Shown: positions 25,109 to 34,160, counted from the stretch's first letter. The stretch: 64,000 bases of DNA from Sinosporangium album (GCF_900100605.1 NZ_FNCN01000014.1:120012-184011), one strand, 5' to 3'. Translations and numbers: made by a program. Notes: generated from the letters alone by a model not told the origin.

Positions 25109-26746
25109 ATGAGCGTGGAGAGTGCAGTGAACGGACCCGCCACACCGGCGATGAACTGGCGCGGATGGGGCGACCCGGACAAGGAGGCCGACCTTCCCGA
25201 GGGTGTGCGCACCCTCCTCCGCGACCTGCTCGGCGTGCGCGAGCCCACCGCACGGGCGGTCGCCCTCGACGCCGTACGGCTCCCGCCGCCCGCCCTGCCC
25301 CCGGCGTTCGAACGCGAACTGGCGGCGCTCCTCGGGCAGGACGCCCTGCGGCTCGACCACGAATCGCGCGTGCGTCACACCCGGGGCAAATCCACCCCAG
25401 ACCTGCTGCGCATGCGCGCGGGCGACGGCCGCGACGCGCCCGACGCCGTGGTCTCCCCGGCCTCTCACGACGACGTGCTCGCGGTGCTGAGGCTCTGCGC
25501 CGCGCACCGGGTCGCGGTGGTGCCGTTCGGGGGCGGCACATCGGTCGTCGGAGGACTCGCCGCCGACCGCGGTGGCCACGCGGGGGTGATCGCCCTGGAT
25601 CTCGCCCGGCTCGACCGCCTGATCTCGGTCGACACCGAGTCGATGGTCGCCTGCCTGGAGCCCGGCCTGCGAGCCCCCGAGGCCGAGCGGCTTCTGGCCG
25701 AGCACGGGCTGACCATCGGGCATTTCCCCCAATCATATGAATACGCGACATTAGGAGGATTCGCCGCGGCACGGTCGAGCGGGCAGGCATCAGCGGGATA
25801 CGGTCGTTTCGACGACATGGTCGTCGGGCTGACCGTGGCCACACCGAGCGGCACCCTCGATCTCGGGCGGGCCCCCAAGTCCGCGGCCGGCCCCGACCTG
25901 CGGCAACTCGTCCTCGGCTCCGAAGGCGCGTTCGGGATCATCACCTCACTGCGGCTGCGCGTCCGCCCGCTGCCCCCCGAACGCGCCTACGAGGGCTGGC
26001 ACTTCCCGTCCTTCGCCGCCGGCCGCGAAGCCATGCGCGCCCTGGCCCAGGAGGGGCCGCCGCCCACCGTCCTGCGGCTCTCCGACGAGACCGAGACCAT
26101 GGTCGGCCTGGCCAGACCTGACGACATCGGCGCGCTGTCAGCCGACGGGTGCCTCCTCATCGCCGGCTACGAAGGGGCGGGCGTCGAGGCCACCCGCGAG
26201 GCCGCGGGCCGCGTGCTGGCCGCCCACGGAGGGAAGCCCCTGGGCGAGGAACCCGGCGAGGCGTGGGCCCACGGCCGCTACGCGGCGCCGTACCTCCGCG
26301 ACTCGCTGCTCGCCGCCGGAGCCACCGTCGAGACCCTGGAGACCGCCGGGTTCTGGTCCGACCTTCCCCGCCTCTACGACGCCGTACGGCTGGCGCTGCA
26401 CGGCGCGCTGGGCTCACCGCTCGTGATGTGCCACGTGTCGCATGTCTACCCGACGGGCGCGTCGCTGTACTTCACCGTCGTCACCGCCCAGACCGACGAC
26501 CCGCTGGAGCAGTGGGCCGGCGCCAAGCGCGCCGCGAACGACGCCATCGTGGCCGCGGGCGGCACGATCAGCCACCACCACGGCGTCGGCCGCGACCACC
26601 GCGACGCGTACGCGGCCGAGATCGGCGACCTCGGTATCGAGGTCCTCCGCGCGGTCAAGGAGCGGCTGGATCCGACCGGCATCTGCAATCCCGGCGTGCT
26701 TTTCACGCCCACCGGGCCGGCATCGGAAGAACGCGATCGCGGGTAA
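25109..26746 (+). CDS. FAD-binding oxidase, alkyl-dihydroxyacetonephosphate synthase-like
   Basis: 545 residues from ATG with CGGGAG upstream. The VAO/PCMH-type FAD domain includes VVPFGGGTSVVGG, and the C-terminal domain has the HHHGVGRDH motif (about 487-495) that is diagnostic of alkyl-DHAP synthase-like enzymes. Alkyl-DHAP synthase replaces the acyl chain of acyl-DHAP with a fatty alcohol to make ether lipid precursors; it needs FAD but performs no net oxidation. Actinobacterial homologues are common, but ether lipid formation by them is not well proven. Divergence from a TetR-GlpD pair suggests DHAP-linked lipid metabolism. D-lactate or glycolate oxidase is the main alternative, less likely given the HHH motif. 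Confidence 0.83.
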   Translation: MSVESAVNGPATPAMNWRGWGDPDKEADLPEGVRTLLRDLLGVREPTARAVALDAVRLPPPALPPAFERELAALLGQDALRLDHESRVRHTRGKSTPDLLRMRAGDGRDAPDAVVSPASHDDVLAVLRLCAAHRVAVVPFGGGTSVVGGLAADRGGHAGVIALDLARLDRLISVDTESMVACLEPGLRAPEAERLLAEHGLTIGHFPQSYEYATLGGFAAARSSGQASAGYGRFDDMVVGLTVATPSGTLDLGRAPKSAAGPDLRQLVLGSEGAFGIITSLRLRVRPLPPERAYEGWHFPSFAAGREAMRALAQEGPPPTVLRLSDETETMVGLARPDDIGALSADGCLLIAGYEGAGVEATREAAGRVLAAHGGKPLGEEPGEAWAHGRYAAPYLRDSLLAAGATVETLETAGFWSDLPRLYDAVRLALHGALGSPLVMCHVSHVYPTGASLYFTVVTAQTDDPLEQWAGAKRAANDAIVAAGGTISHHHGVGRDHRDAYAAEIGDLGIEVLRAVKERLDPTGICNPGVLFTPTGPASEERDRG

Positions 26747-26768
26747 GGAATTTAAGGAGGCCGCCGCG

Positions 26769-26822
26769 GTGGACGGTTTCCGGGAAAAGGCTGTGAGAAA
26801 CGGCTTCGAGAAACGGGTGTGA
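26769..26822 (+). CDS. Possible 17-residue small ORF
   Basis: MDGFREKAVRNGFEKRV is encoded from a GTG preceded by TTTAAGGAGG (26751-26760) at 8-nt spacing, 22 bp after the stop of the FAD oxidase. The peptide is charged and amphipathic. GAGAAACGG is repeated three times around its 3' end (about 26795-26830). No homologue is recognised. Evidence is only the strong ribosome binding site. Confidence 0.25.
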   Translation: MDGFREKAVRNGFEKRV

Positions 26823-27158
26823 GAAACGGCTGGACGGCATGGCGAATCGCGCTGAATGGCATTGCCGTACGCGTCATGCAAGGGAGGTCCTGAGCCGAGA
26901 GGAGCATTTCGGCGACGTGGCATGGGGCCGGAAATCGAAGCGCCGGATCGGGGTTCCCCGCGGCTTCCCCGCGGCTTCCCCATGGCTCTCACATGCCCTC
27001 GACCGCGCCCCGCGACGCCGAAGGCCGGCGGGCACGCGCCTGACGCCCGCCGCCTGCCCTCACACGCGCCCTCACGGCCGCCCTATTGGCCGCCCTCACG
27101 ACCGCCCCCTGCCGGCCGCAGGTGGACGCAAGGGCCTCCACACCGGGCCGGGAGAGCC
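26823..27158. other. Intergenic region without a recognised gene
   Basis: About 336 bp between the small ORF and the 3' end of the metallophosphoesterase. It contains a short CCCCGCGGCTT tandem (about 26957-26980) and repeated GCCCTCAC/GGCCGCC words but no convincing ORF or RNA gene. Confidence 0.5.
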
Positions 27159-28802
27159 TCACACAGCCTCTCCCGCCCCGGCCTCCTCACGTTCCGCCCC
27201 GGCCTCCCCAGGCGCTGGCGGCGTGTCGTCCTGCCGCGCACGCGGCAGCGGGACCGCCCCGGCGGGCCCCACACCGCCCCGGCGCGGCGGCAGCTCGATG
27301 ACCACCTCGTCCTCCAGCGGCGGGTCCACCTCCTGAGCCCGGCAGCCCGTCGCGGCGAAGCAGCGGATACGCACGGTGTCCCGCGACACGTCCACATGCA
27401 GAAAACTCTTGAAGAACGGCGGGTCGTCCACGTCCGACAGCTCCGACAGATAACGGTGGAACACGCGGCCGACGGGCAGCCGCAGCGGAAACGGCAGCCG
27501 GCCGACACCGAGCAGCCGCGCTGCCCACCGCATCCTCCGCGTGATCGCCACATTCGCGTCCGGCTGCCGGACCGGCGTATTCCCGATGTGCTCATGCGTG
27601 ATGGCGGCGGCCTCGGCGGGCGTCAGATAGAGCCGCCGCATGCCGAACCGCCTGCTGTAGATCCGGCTGTAGAACGACAGCGAATCCCCGCGCAGCGGAT
27701 AGCAGCGGAAGTCGTCCTCATGCACCCCGCCCACCTCGACACGGCCCATGGTGTGGGTGGCGTGCGTGAACGCCCCCGACCCGCCCGCGACCAGATAGTG
27801 GATGGTCCGATCCGCGACCTTCACCGGATAATGCTGGTAGTTGTGGATGTCGCCGCCGATCGCCGCCACATAGTTGCAGGCCGGATCCCTCACGATGTCG
27901 TCGATCGTGCCGCCGCCCTCGATCGGCGAGGGCTCATACCGGTTCCGGCTGTAGATCGGCTTCCCGGTCACGAGGATCTTGGGCCGCGGATCCCGGGACA
28001 CCTCACGCAGCCACGTCCCCTGCTCGGCGTCGATGCATCCGCCGATCCCGGTGTCCACCCCCACGATCAGCAGGTTGGGCGTGTCCATCACCCAGTACGG
28101 CCCGGGCTGCGCCGCCCGCTGCCCCGGAGCGCCGCGGCGCTTCGCCGCCTCCGCCAGCCGCGCCTCGTCGATGCGCTCGGGCTTGCGCCACAGCAGCCGT
28201 TGCAGCGGCGCGCCCACCCGGTGGTGCCCGGCCGCAAGCGGCGGCGCACCACAGAAGACCCGCATGAACCCGCCCAGCCCGTCGTACCAGTCGTGGTTTC
28301 CCGGGACCGCGTAGATCGGCGAAGGATAGTCCTGGTAGGGCCGGAAGAAATTGTCCTCGTAATCGCTCGGGGCCCCCGCCGGGTAGACCACGTCACTCGC
28401 CACGACCGCGAACGACGTGCCCTCCCCGATTTTCAGCATCCCCGGCACGACCGCGTACTGCGACGCGTCACCCTCGCCCGGATCGCCGAGCAGCAGAAAC
28501 GAGAACTCCTCCTTGCCGGGCACCGGCTCGATCCGAAACCCGGCGTCCACCCCGAGCCGCCGCTGCCCCTCCACCCACGCCCGCCGAACCCTCGGCGAAG
28601 GATCGCCGAACAGCTTCGCCACGATCTCGTTCCGCGACCGCCACAGCGTCAAAGGATGGAACCAGGAGAAGCTTTTCCGCCGAGGCCCGAGCTGCACGAA
28701 CGTGCCGACCTCCGAACAGGCCCACCCGGCGCCCTCCTCCGAAACCCGCGAAGAACCCTCACGCCCACGCTCGGCGGCTGCCGTCATGTCGACCATGGTC
28801 AT
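27159..28802 (-). CDS. Calcineurin-like metallophosphoesterase
   Basis: About 547 residues using the ATG at 28802; a TTG at 28814 is also possible and neither has a clear ribosome binding site. Metal-binding motifs in order: LLLGDPGEGD, SDVVYPAG, PGNHDWYDG and GGDIHNYQHY, i.e. the GDx/GDxxY/GNHD/GDxH set, with GD of the second motif replaced by SD. This dinuclear metal phosphoesterase family hydrolyses phosphomono- or diesters; the substrate is unknown. The C-terminal 150 residues are specific to a large actinobacterial subgroup, and the final 40 residues are low-complexity. No signal peptide is evident. It stands alone downstream of the NB-ARC operon in the same direction. Confidence 0.85.
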   Translation of the reverse strand: MTMVDMTAAAERGREGSSRVSEEGAGWACSEVGTFVQLGPRRKSFSWFHPLTLWRSRNEIVAKLFGDPSPRVRRAWVEGQRRLGVDAGFRIEPVPGKEEFSFLLLGDPGEGDASQYAVVPGMLKIGEGTSFAVVASDVVYPAGAPSDYEDNFFRPYQDYPSPIYAVPGNHDWYDGLGGFMRVFCGAPPLAAGHHRVGAPLQRLLWRKPERIDEARLAEAAKRRGAPGQRAAQPGPYWVMDTPNLLIVGVDTGIGGCIDAEQGTWLREVSRDPRPKILVTGKPIYSRNRYEPSPIEGGGTIDDIVRDPACNYVAAIGGDIHNYQHYPVKVADRTIHYLVAGGSGAFTHATHTMGRVEVGGVHEDDFRCYPLRGDSLSFYSRIYSRRFGMRRLYLTPAEAAAITHEHIGNTPVRQPDANVAITRRMRWAARLLGVGRLPFPLRLPVGRVFHRYLSELSDVDDPPFFKSFLHVDVSRDTVRIRCFAATGCRAQEVDPPLEDEVVIELPPRRGGVGPAGAVPLPRARQDDTPPAPGEAGAEREEAGAGEAV

Positions 28803-28871
28803 ATTTTCAAGCAAGCCGCCCGATCGCGCACACCGCTCATGCGAACCGGCCGCCCCCGCAAACCCCTGCCG

Positions 28872-31205
28872 CTACGGCAACTCCGCCAGGTGCGTCTCGA
28901 TGCGCCGCCGTACCTCCAGTGCCCGAGAATCCCCATAGCCGGCAATGAGCTCCAGCGCCTCAGCCCAACACCGGCGGCTCTGCTCCGCGTCATCGTCCGG
29001 CACAGCGGCGGCGAGCCCGTCGAGAGCCATAGCCTCATGCCACGGGTAGCCGAGCTCCCGCTGTACGGCCGCCGCCCGGCGAAAGAAACCCACGGCCTCA
29101 TCGTCACGTCCGCCGCGGCGATAAGCATCGCCTGCGCCGTGCCAGGCCAGCGCCTCACGGCTGCGATCTCCCAGTCGGCGATGCAGTGTGGCCGACCGAT
29201 GGAAGGAGACCAGCGCGTCATCATGTTGTCCGAGAGCCGCTTGAGCGTGGCCGAGTGTCAGCAACCAGTAGCCCTCAAGGACATGGCTCCGCAGGTCCAG
29301 GGCGAGCTCCACTGCCTCCTGCGCCGCCCGCAGCGCCTCCTCGAACTCGCCGAGGTCAACATGCACGCCGCTGAGGAGATGAAGGGCATTGCCCATACTG
29401 CGCTTGTTGCCCCTTCTCCGCTGGAAGTCCATAACCTGCTGGAGGTTGTCGGCCGCCTTGACCAGCTGACCTGCCTGAAGGTGCACGGACGCGAGATTCG
29501 CCAGCACCACTGAACTCCAATGCGCCGCACCGAGCTCCCCGTAGATGGCTCCGGCCAGTTCCAAGTGCCTTTCGGCCTCCGCGAGCCGCCTCCAACGTGA
29601 ATAGATCAGGCCGATCGCATTGAGCGAAGCCGCTTCTCCTCGTCGGTCGCCGAGGTCCCTGGAGATCGTCAACGCTGCGCTGTGGTTCTCCAGGCTCGCC
29701 TCCAGATCGTTGATCTTCACGTAGGTGAATCCCAGGCTTCGCAGAAGCGAGGCCTCTCCACCGCGTTCATTCGCGCGGCCTGCGGCGCCAAGGCCCACCA
29801 GGCCGATTGACAGCCAGCCCATGGCGGGCGTGGAGGGTGCTGTGGCACTCCACAGCACGAGAGCAAGACGCCAGGCGTGACGGTCGAAGCCGTACTCCAC
29901 CGCCGCGTGTACAGCGGGCAGGAAATTGGCCTGCTCGCGTTCACACCACTCGACCGCCTGGTCATAGTCGGAGAAAGAAGGGATGGCGATCCTGTCGTCT
30001 CGCGCGTCGAGGGGCACGGGGTCACGGACTGGCATGATCCAGCTCTGCGCGGCGGCGGCAGTATGCAGATACCAGTCCAGCATCCGCCTCACGGCCGCGG
30101 CGCGGCTCCTGTCGTTCTCCTCAAGCCGCGCCTGGTCGATGGCGTACGCGCGCAGCAGATCATGGAATTCGTACCTGTCCGGTGAGGTCTGTTCAAGCAT
30201 GTGAGCCGCGACGAGCCCGTCAAGCATTTGCCGTGACCTTCGAATATCGACCTCGGCCAGCGCGGCCGCGGCGCCGATGCCGAGATCGGCCCCCGGATGC
30301 AGACCAAGGAGACGGAAAAGGCGCGCGCAGTCTGGGGACAGCGCCCGGTAAGACCAGGCGAAAACTGAGCGGACCGCCCCTTCATTTCCCTCCTCGCCAA
30401 GGCTCAAGGCATCCCAAAGCGCTGACCTGTCACGGAGCTCCGCGACCAGGTCGTCGATCCTCATATGAGGATGGCAGACCGCTCGTTCCGCGGCGATTCT
30501 CAAGGCCAACGGCAGTCGGCCGCACAGCCTGGCAAGCTCGATCAGCTTGTCGACGTCGTCCTCCGGCCGATAGCCCGCCGTCACCGTCCTCAGCAGCAGC
30601 ACGCATTCTGGTTCGGTCAGCGTGCCGACCGTCAACCGTCGCGCGCCGTCGTGTACGGCAAGGCCGGACAGGCGGCTTCTGCTCGTCACCACGGTGAGAC
30701 AGCGGGAGCCTCCGGGAAGCAGCGGTCGCACCTGAGAGACGCTCCCCGCGTTGTCCAGCACTATCAGGACGCTCCGGTCGGCCAATGCAGAGCGATACAT
30801 CGCGGCGGCGGTGTCGACGTCGGTCGGAAGAGCAGCGGAGGGGACACCGAGGGCGACCAGGAACCGGTGGAGCGCCTCCAGCGCGCTGACAGGCTCTCCA
30901 GGGTCGTAGCCACGCAGATTGATGTACAGCTGTCCATCGGGGAAATGTTCCTGCGCCCGATGAGCCCAGTGAAGGGCCAGGGAAGTCTTGCCTGCCCCGG
31001 CAGTGCCGACGATCACATAGACCCACGGTCGGCTGTCCTGGTCGCGCGGCAGCAGTTCATCGAGGCGGTGCAGTTCGTCTGTTCGGTTGACGAAGTCGCT
31101 GATGTCACGCGGTAGCTGACGCGGCGCACCAAGCCCAAAGCCTTCCTGAGATGAGCGCTCGTGACCGTGGAAGTGGATCCCGCCGCTGACACGGCCGGCC
31201 TGCAC
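28872..31205 (-). CDS. NB-ARC/TPR regulatory ATPase (AfsR-like, without DNA-binding domain)
   Basis: 777 residues from a GTG at 31205. The NB-ARC ATPase (about 40-330) has Walker A GTAGAGKTSLA, Walker B VLIVLDNA and the TSRSRLSGL sensor region; TPR repeats fill residues about 460-760. It lacks an N-terminal SARP domain, so it is not a complete AfsR. STAND ATPases of this type switch on ligand or partner binding. The start is doubtful: the frame stays open back to a TAA at 31284-31286 and the 26 codons before the GTG read like the family's N-terminal ELSGASRDVVQAG motif, yet contain no standard start codon. It is in the same frame as the upstream gene and likely co-transcribed. Confidence 0.85.
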   Translation of the reverse strand: MQAGRVSGGIHFHGHERSSQEGFGLGAPRQLPRDISDFVNRTDELHRLDELLPRDQDSRPWVYVIVGTAGAGKTSLALHWAHRAQEHFPDGQLYINLRGYDPGEPVSALEALHRFLVALGVPSAALPTDVDTAAAMYRSALADRSVLIVLDNAGSVSQVRPLLPGGSRCLTVVTSRSRLSGLAVHDGARRLTVGTLTEPECVLLLRTVTAGYRPEDDVDKLIELARLCGRLPLALRIAAERAVCHPHMRIDDLVAELRDRSALWDALSLGEEGNEGAVRSVFAWSYRALSPDCARLFRLLGLHPGADLGIGAAAALAEVDIRRSRQMLDGLVAAHMLEQTSPDRYEFHDLLRAYAIDQARLEENDRSRAAAVRRMLDWYLHTAAAAQSWIMPVRDPVPLDARDDRIAIPSFSDYDQAVEWCEREQANFLPAVHAAVEYGFDRHAWRLALVLWSATAPSTPAMGWLSIGLVGLGAAGRANERGGEASLLRSLGFTYVKINDLEASLENHSAALTISRDLGDRRGEAASLNAIGLIYSRWRRLAEAERHLELAGAIYGELGAAHWSSVVLANLASVHLQAGQLVKAADNLQQVMDFQRRRGNKRSMGNALHLLSGVHVDLGEFEEALRAAQEAVELALDLRSHVLEGYWLLTLGHAQAALGQHDDALVSFHRSATLHRRLGDRSREALAWHGAGDAYRRGGRDDEAVGFFRRAAAVQRELGYPWHEAMALDGLAAAVPDDDAEQSRRCWAEALELIAGYGDSRALEVRRRIETHLAELP

Positions 31206-31283
31206 TACATCGCGGGAGGCGCCGGAGAGTTCGGAGCGCGTACCGCCATGGGGCTGACCGTGGTCCCCGCTGTTTTTGATCGG

Positions 31284-31907
31284 TTACCCCGTTCTCCCCG
31301 GAGGAGGTAGATGAGCCACGCGACGGTCGAAGTAAGAAAGGACGTCCTCCCCGCCGCCGTAGAGTTCCTTGATGAACTCTTCCCAGGTGGCGATGAGCGT
31401 CGCGTCGGAGAATCGAATCCCTCCGAGGGTGGTGCCGGTGCCGGAGTAGACGACCTCGTAGAGGACTTCGCCGCCGAGCACTACGACCTCAGGAAGACGG
31501 CCGTCGGCCTCCAAGGTGGTCAATTTCTCGGCCTGGATGACGCGAACCGGCTTTCCGCATTCGGCCTGAATGCGCAGAGAATGCAGCTCCCATTGCAGGT
31601 AGGGGGACAGCGGTTCCTCGACCACGCGCACGCGGTGGAAGGCGGTGTTGTTTTCCTTGTCTCTGCGCACGGCCTGCAGGAGGGGTTCCCGCCTCTCTTC
31701 CAGAAGCGCCAACGCCTCCCTCCAGCGGCCTTGCCGGAAAGCGTTCCTGCTCGCGGAGTCCTCCTCGAAGTGCTGCCGCCGTTCGAATTTCCACGAATCC
31801 TTATCGCGGATTTCGGTACGGAGAGATCGGAAGTCCTGTCGGTAGTCGTCGACGGAAAGGCGTTGCCCGGAGGAAGGGGCAAGAGCGAGGGCGTTGGGGT
31901 CACGCAT
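31284..31907 (-). CDS. DUF6879-like actinobacterial protein
   Basis: 207 residues from the ATG at 31907, which overlaps the end of the preceding small gene by 8 bp. It has the features of the DUF6879 family: an N-terminal FERRQHFEED segment, a basic helical region, then a mixed alpha/beta half with YLQWELHSL and a C-terminal FDRRVAHLPP end. No enzymatic motif is visible. Such genes are frequent in actinomycetes next to small hypothetical genes and regulators. Here the order small protein, DUF6879, NB-ARC/TPR suggests a regulatory or signalling operon. The family name is from memory of sequence style and should be checked. Confidence 0.65.
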   Translation of the reverse strand: MRDPNALALAPSSGQRLSVDDYRQDFRSLRTEIRDKDSWKFERRQHFEEDSASRNAFRQGRWREALALLEERREPLLQAVRRDKENNTAFHRVRVVEEPLSPYLQWELHSLRIQAECGKPVRVIQAEKLTTLEADGRLPEVVVLGGEVLYEVVYSGTGTTLGGIRFSDATLIATWEEFIKELYGGGEDVLSYFDRRVAHLPPPGRTG

Positions 31908-32169
31908 CTGGGATGTCCGGTTTCGCCAGGCGGAGCATGATTCCTGGGATGACAACCAGCCGTTCGTTCTGGCCGACCGTCACCTCCGCGGGAAGGCGTG
32001 ATCTGTAGGCATGGGTAAGGTCTCGGCCGATTACGGCGATATCGCCATTTTCGAGCTCCCAGATATCCGGGCAGTCTTCTTCGCCGTCCGAGTCTCCCGT
32101 ATCCTTTGCGGACATCCCCAAACGGCGCTTCAACGAAGCTGAAGGATCAGCGTTCCAGGCTTGGGTCAC
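31900..32169 (-). CDS. Small hypothetical protein, first gene of the DUF6879-NB-ARC operon
   Basis: 89 residues from a GTG with GAGGGGAGG 5 nt upstream; the frame is open further 5' without a better start. The N-terminal half is acidic (DTGDSDGEEDCPDIWELE) and the C-terminal half has beta-strand-like segments (DIAVIGRDLT, LVVIPGIMLRLA). No family is recognised with confidence. It overlaps the DUF6879 gene and so is likely translated together with it. It is divergent from the DNA polymerase gene, whose start lies about 140 bp away. Confidence 0.75.
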   Translation of the reverse strand: MTQAWNADPSASLKRRLGMSAKDTGDSDGEEDCPDIWELENGDIAVIGRDLTHAYRSRLPAEVTVGQNERLVVIPGIMLRLAKPDIPDA

Positions 32170-32306
32170 AAGTCCTCCCCTCGATTTATCGGCATTGTAT
32201 GGCGGGTGCCGGGCGGCGGCCACGGGAACCAGGAGCCAGATATTTCCGGCTCTTGCCGTACGAGGGTCTCGGACGTTGTGTCGGTGGGGCCTGGCAGGCT
32301 GGGTCG

Positions 32307-33929
32307 GTGCACGTGGGGCGGGTTGAGGTCGCGGTGGAGGCCGGGGGCGGGACGACGGTCAGGCCCGTCGGCGGTGCGGCGCGGCCGGCGGGGGATCTGG
32401 CCGAGGCGGTGCGGGAGTTTGAGCGGGACTCGCCGCGGTGGGTGTGGGCGGATACGCGGGTTGTTTACCCCGGGCTGTTGGACGCGGGGCTGCGCGTGTC
32501 GCGGTGTCACGACCTGTTCCTGACGGAAGGGCTGTTGCTCGCCGCCGAGGGGCGGTCCGGGGAGCCGCGGTCCGCCGAGGCGGCATATGCGAGGCTGCAC
32601 GGTCTGCCGGTGCCCGACGAGCGCGGAGTCGAGGTCGCGGGGGCTCAGGAGACGCTGTTCGAGCCCGCGCGGAAGGACGCGGCGGCGGCCGTGTCGCCAT
32701 CCGATCTCGTGCGTGAGGTGCATGAGGATCAGCGGAGGCGGATCGCCGCTCACCGCGACCCGGCGCGGTTCGGCCTGCTGGTGGCGGCGGAGTCCGCGGG
32801 CGCGCTGATCGCCGCGGAGATGAGCCATGACGGCATGCCGTGGCGCGAAGACGCCCACGACGCCCTCCTGACCGACCTGCTCGGCCCCCGCCCCGCCCAC
32901 GGCATGCGGCCTGCCAAGCTCCAGCACCTCGCCGACCAGGTCTCCGCGGCCTTCGGCCACCCCGTCAACCCCGACTCGCCGCAGCAGATCGTCAAGGCGT
33001 TCAAGGCGGCCGGCTCGGCCGTACCATCGACCCGCTCCCACGTGCTCAAACAGGTCGACCACCCGGCGGTCGCGCCGCTCCTCGCCTACAAGGAGCTGGC
33101 CAGGCTGTTCAGCTTCCACGGCTGGGTATGGGCCGACCAGTGGGTGAAAGGTGACCGGTTCCGCCCCGAATACGTGGTCGCCGGGGTCGTATCCGGACGA
33201 TGGGCCACCAGCGGCGGCGGCGCGCTCCAGATCCCCAAAGTCATGCGCCGCGCCGTCATCGCCGACGACGGCTGGTCCCTCGTCGTCGCCGACGCCGCCC
33301 AGCTCGAACCCCGCGTCCTCGCCGCCATGGCCGACGACCGCGGCCTGGCCCGCGCCGCGGGAGAGATCGACCTCTACGCCGCGCTCGCCCAGGCCTTCGG
33401 CGGGGTGCGGGAAAGCGCCAAAATCGCCCTACTCTCCGCGATGTACGGCGGGACCAGCGGCGACGCCCCCAAACTCCTCAGCGTCATGCGCGAACGCTTT
33501 CCCCAGGCGTACGCCCTCGTCGAAGACGCCGCCAAAAGCGGCGAGCAAGGCAAACTCGTGCACTCATGGCTGGGCCGTACGTGCCCCCCGCCCTCCCACC
33601 AATGGCGCGAACTCATCACCAGCTCCCAAGGCGCCCGCGCCGCCCGCGACCGGGGCCGTTTCACCCGCAACTTCGTCGTCCAGGCCACAGCCGCCGAATG
33701 GGCCCTCACCATGATGGCCGTCCTCCGCGGCCACCTCCCACACCCCGCCCACCTCGTCTTCTTCCAACACGACGAGATCATCGCCCACACCCCCGCCCCC
33801 CTCGCCGGCGAAGTCGCCGCCGCCGTCCACCACGCCGCCGCCGAAGCCACCCGCCTCCTCTTCGGCCCCACCCCCGTCCGCATCCCCATGGAGATCGCCA
33901 CCGTCACCTCCTACGCCGACGCCAAATAG
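32307..33929 (+). CDS. Family A DNA polymerase-like protein (degenerate 3'-5' exonuclease + polymerase)
   Basis: About 540 residues from the GTG at 32307; the open frame reaches further left but the extra sequence looks noncoding. No 5'-nuclease domain is present. The N-terminal third corresponds to a degenerate 3'-5' exonuclease domain. Polymerase motifs are recognisable: motif A DAAQLEPRVLA, motif B RESAKIALLSAMYGG and motif C FFQHDEI with the catalytic Asp. This is the actinobacterial bifunctional 3'-5' exonuclease/DNA polymerase family, shorter than PolA and presumably a repair polymerase. Motif A has Pro in place of the usual second hydrophobic residue. It stands alone, divergent from the DUF6879 operon and upstream of a CRISPR relic. 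Confidence 0.88.
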   Translation: MHVGRVEVAVEAGGGTTVRPVGGAARPAGDLAEAVREFERDSPRWVWADTRVVYPGLLDAGLRVSRCHDLFLTEGLLLAAEGRSGEPRSAEAAYARLHGLPVPDERGVEVAGAQETLFEPARKDAAAAVSPSDLVREVHEDQRRRIAAHRDPARFGLLVAAESAGALIAAEMSHDGMPWREDAHDALLTDLLGPRPAHGMRPAKLQHLADQVSAAFGHPVNPDSPQQIVKAFKAAGSAVPSTRSHVLKQVDHPAVAPLLAYKELARLFSFHGWVWADQWVKGDRFRPEYVVAGVVSGRWATSGGGALQIPKVMRRAVIADDGWSLVVADAAQLEPRVLAAMADDRGLARAAGEIDLYAALAQAFGGVRESAKIALLSAMYGGTSGDAPKLLSVMRERFPQAYALVEDAAKSGEQGKLVHSWLGRTCPPPSHQWRELITSSQGARAARDRGRFTRNFVVQATAAEWALTMMAVLRGHLPHPAHLVFFQHDEIIAHTPAPLAGEVAAAVHHAAAEATRLLFGPTPVRIPMEIATVTSYADAK

Positions 33930-33989
33930 CCCCCACCCCGTACGGTTTGCGCCCCCGCCCCCGGCACGCTTAACCCTGTCCGGCCCCCA

Positions 33990-34070
33990 AACCCCGAAAG
34001 TTAAATGTCCGATTCCATGAAAGTGCTCGAAAACGCCGCCCGACGCTGACAAACCCCCAGGTCGCGAAGG
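33990..34070 (+). promoter_or_regulatory. Probable CRISPR leader
   Basis: About 80 bp immediately before the first repeat, A/T-richer than the surroundings (GTTAAATGTCCGATTCCATG, then a run ending CCCCCAGGTCGCGAAGG). Position and composition fit a type I-E leader in actinomycetes. No ORF is present. Confidence 0.5.
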
Positions 34071-34160
34071 ATGCTCCCCGCGCACGCGGGGATGGTCCGC
34101 GGGCGTCACCGGGGAAATGCGCACAGCGGAAATGCTCCCCGCGTATGCGGGGGTTAGGCC
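34071..34160 (+). CRISPR. Minimal type I-E CRISPR relic: two 29-nt repeats, one 32-nt spacer
   Basis: Repeat 1 is 34071-34099 with the palindromic core CTCCCCGCGCACGCGGGGA, the type I-E repeat of many actinomycetes. The spacer is 34100-34131 (32 nt). Repeat 2 (34132-34160) keeps the ATGCTCCCCGCG half and is degenerate at its 3' end (GTATGCGGGGGTTAGGCC). The 61-bp period is exactly 29 + 32. No cas gene is in the window. Right after repeat 2 the sequence turns into the broken 3' end of an MFS gene on the other strand, so the array seems cut by a deletion. Confidence 0.85.

Noticed and set aside
26856..29513. 885-codon + strand open frame opposite the metallophosphoesterase and NB-ARC genes
   Set aside because: Composition of an antisense shadow (Pro/Arg/His-rich); it covers two real minus-strand genes.
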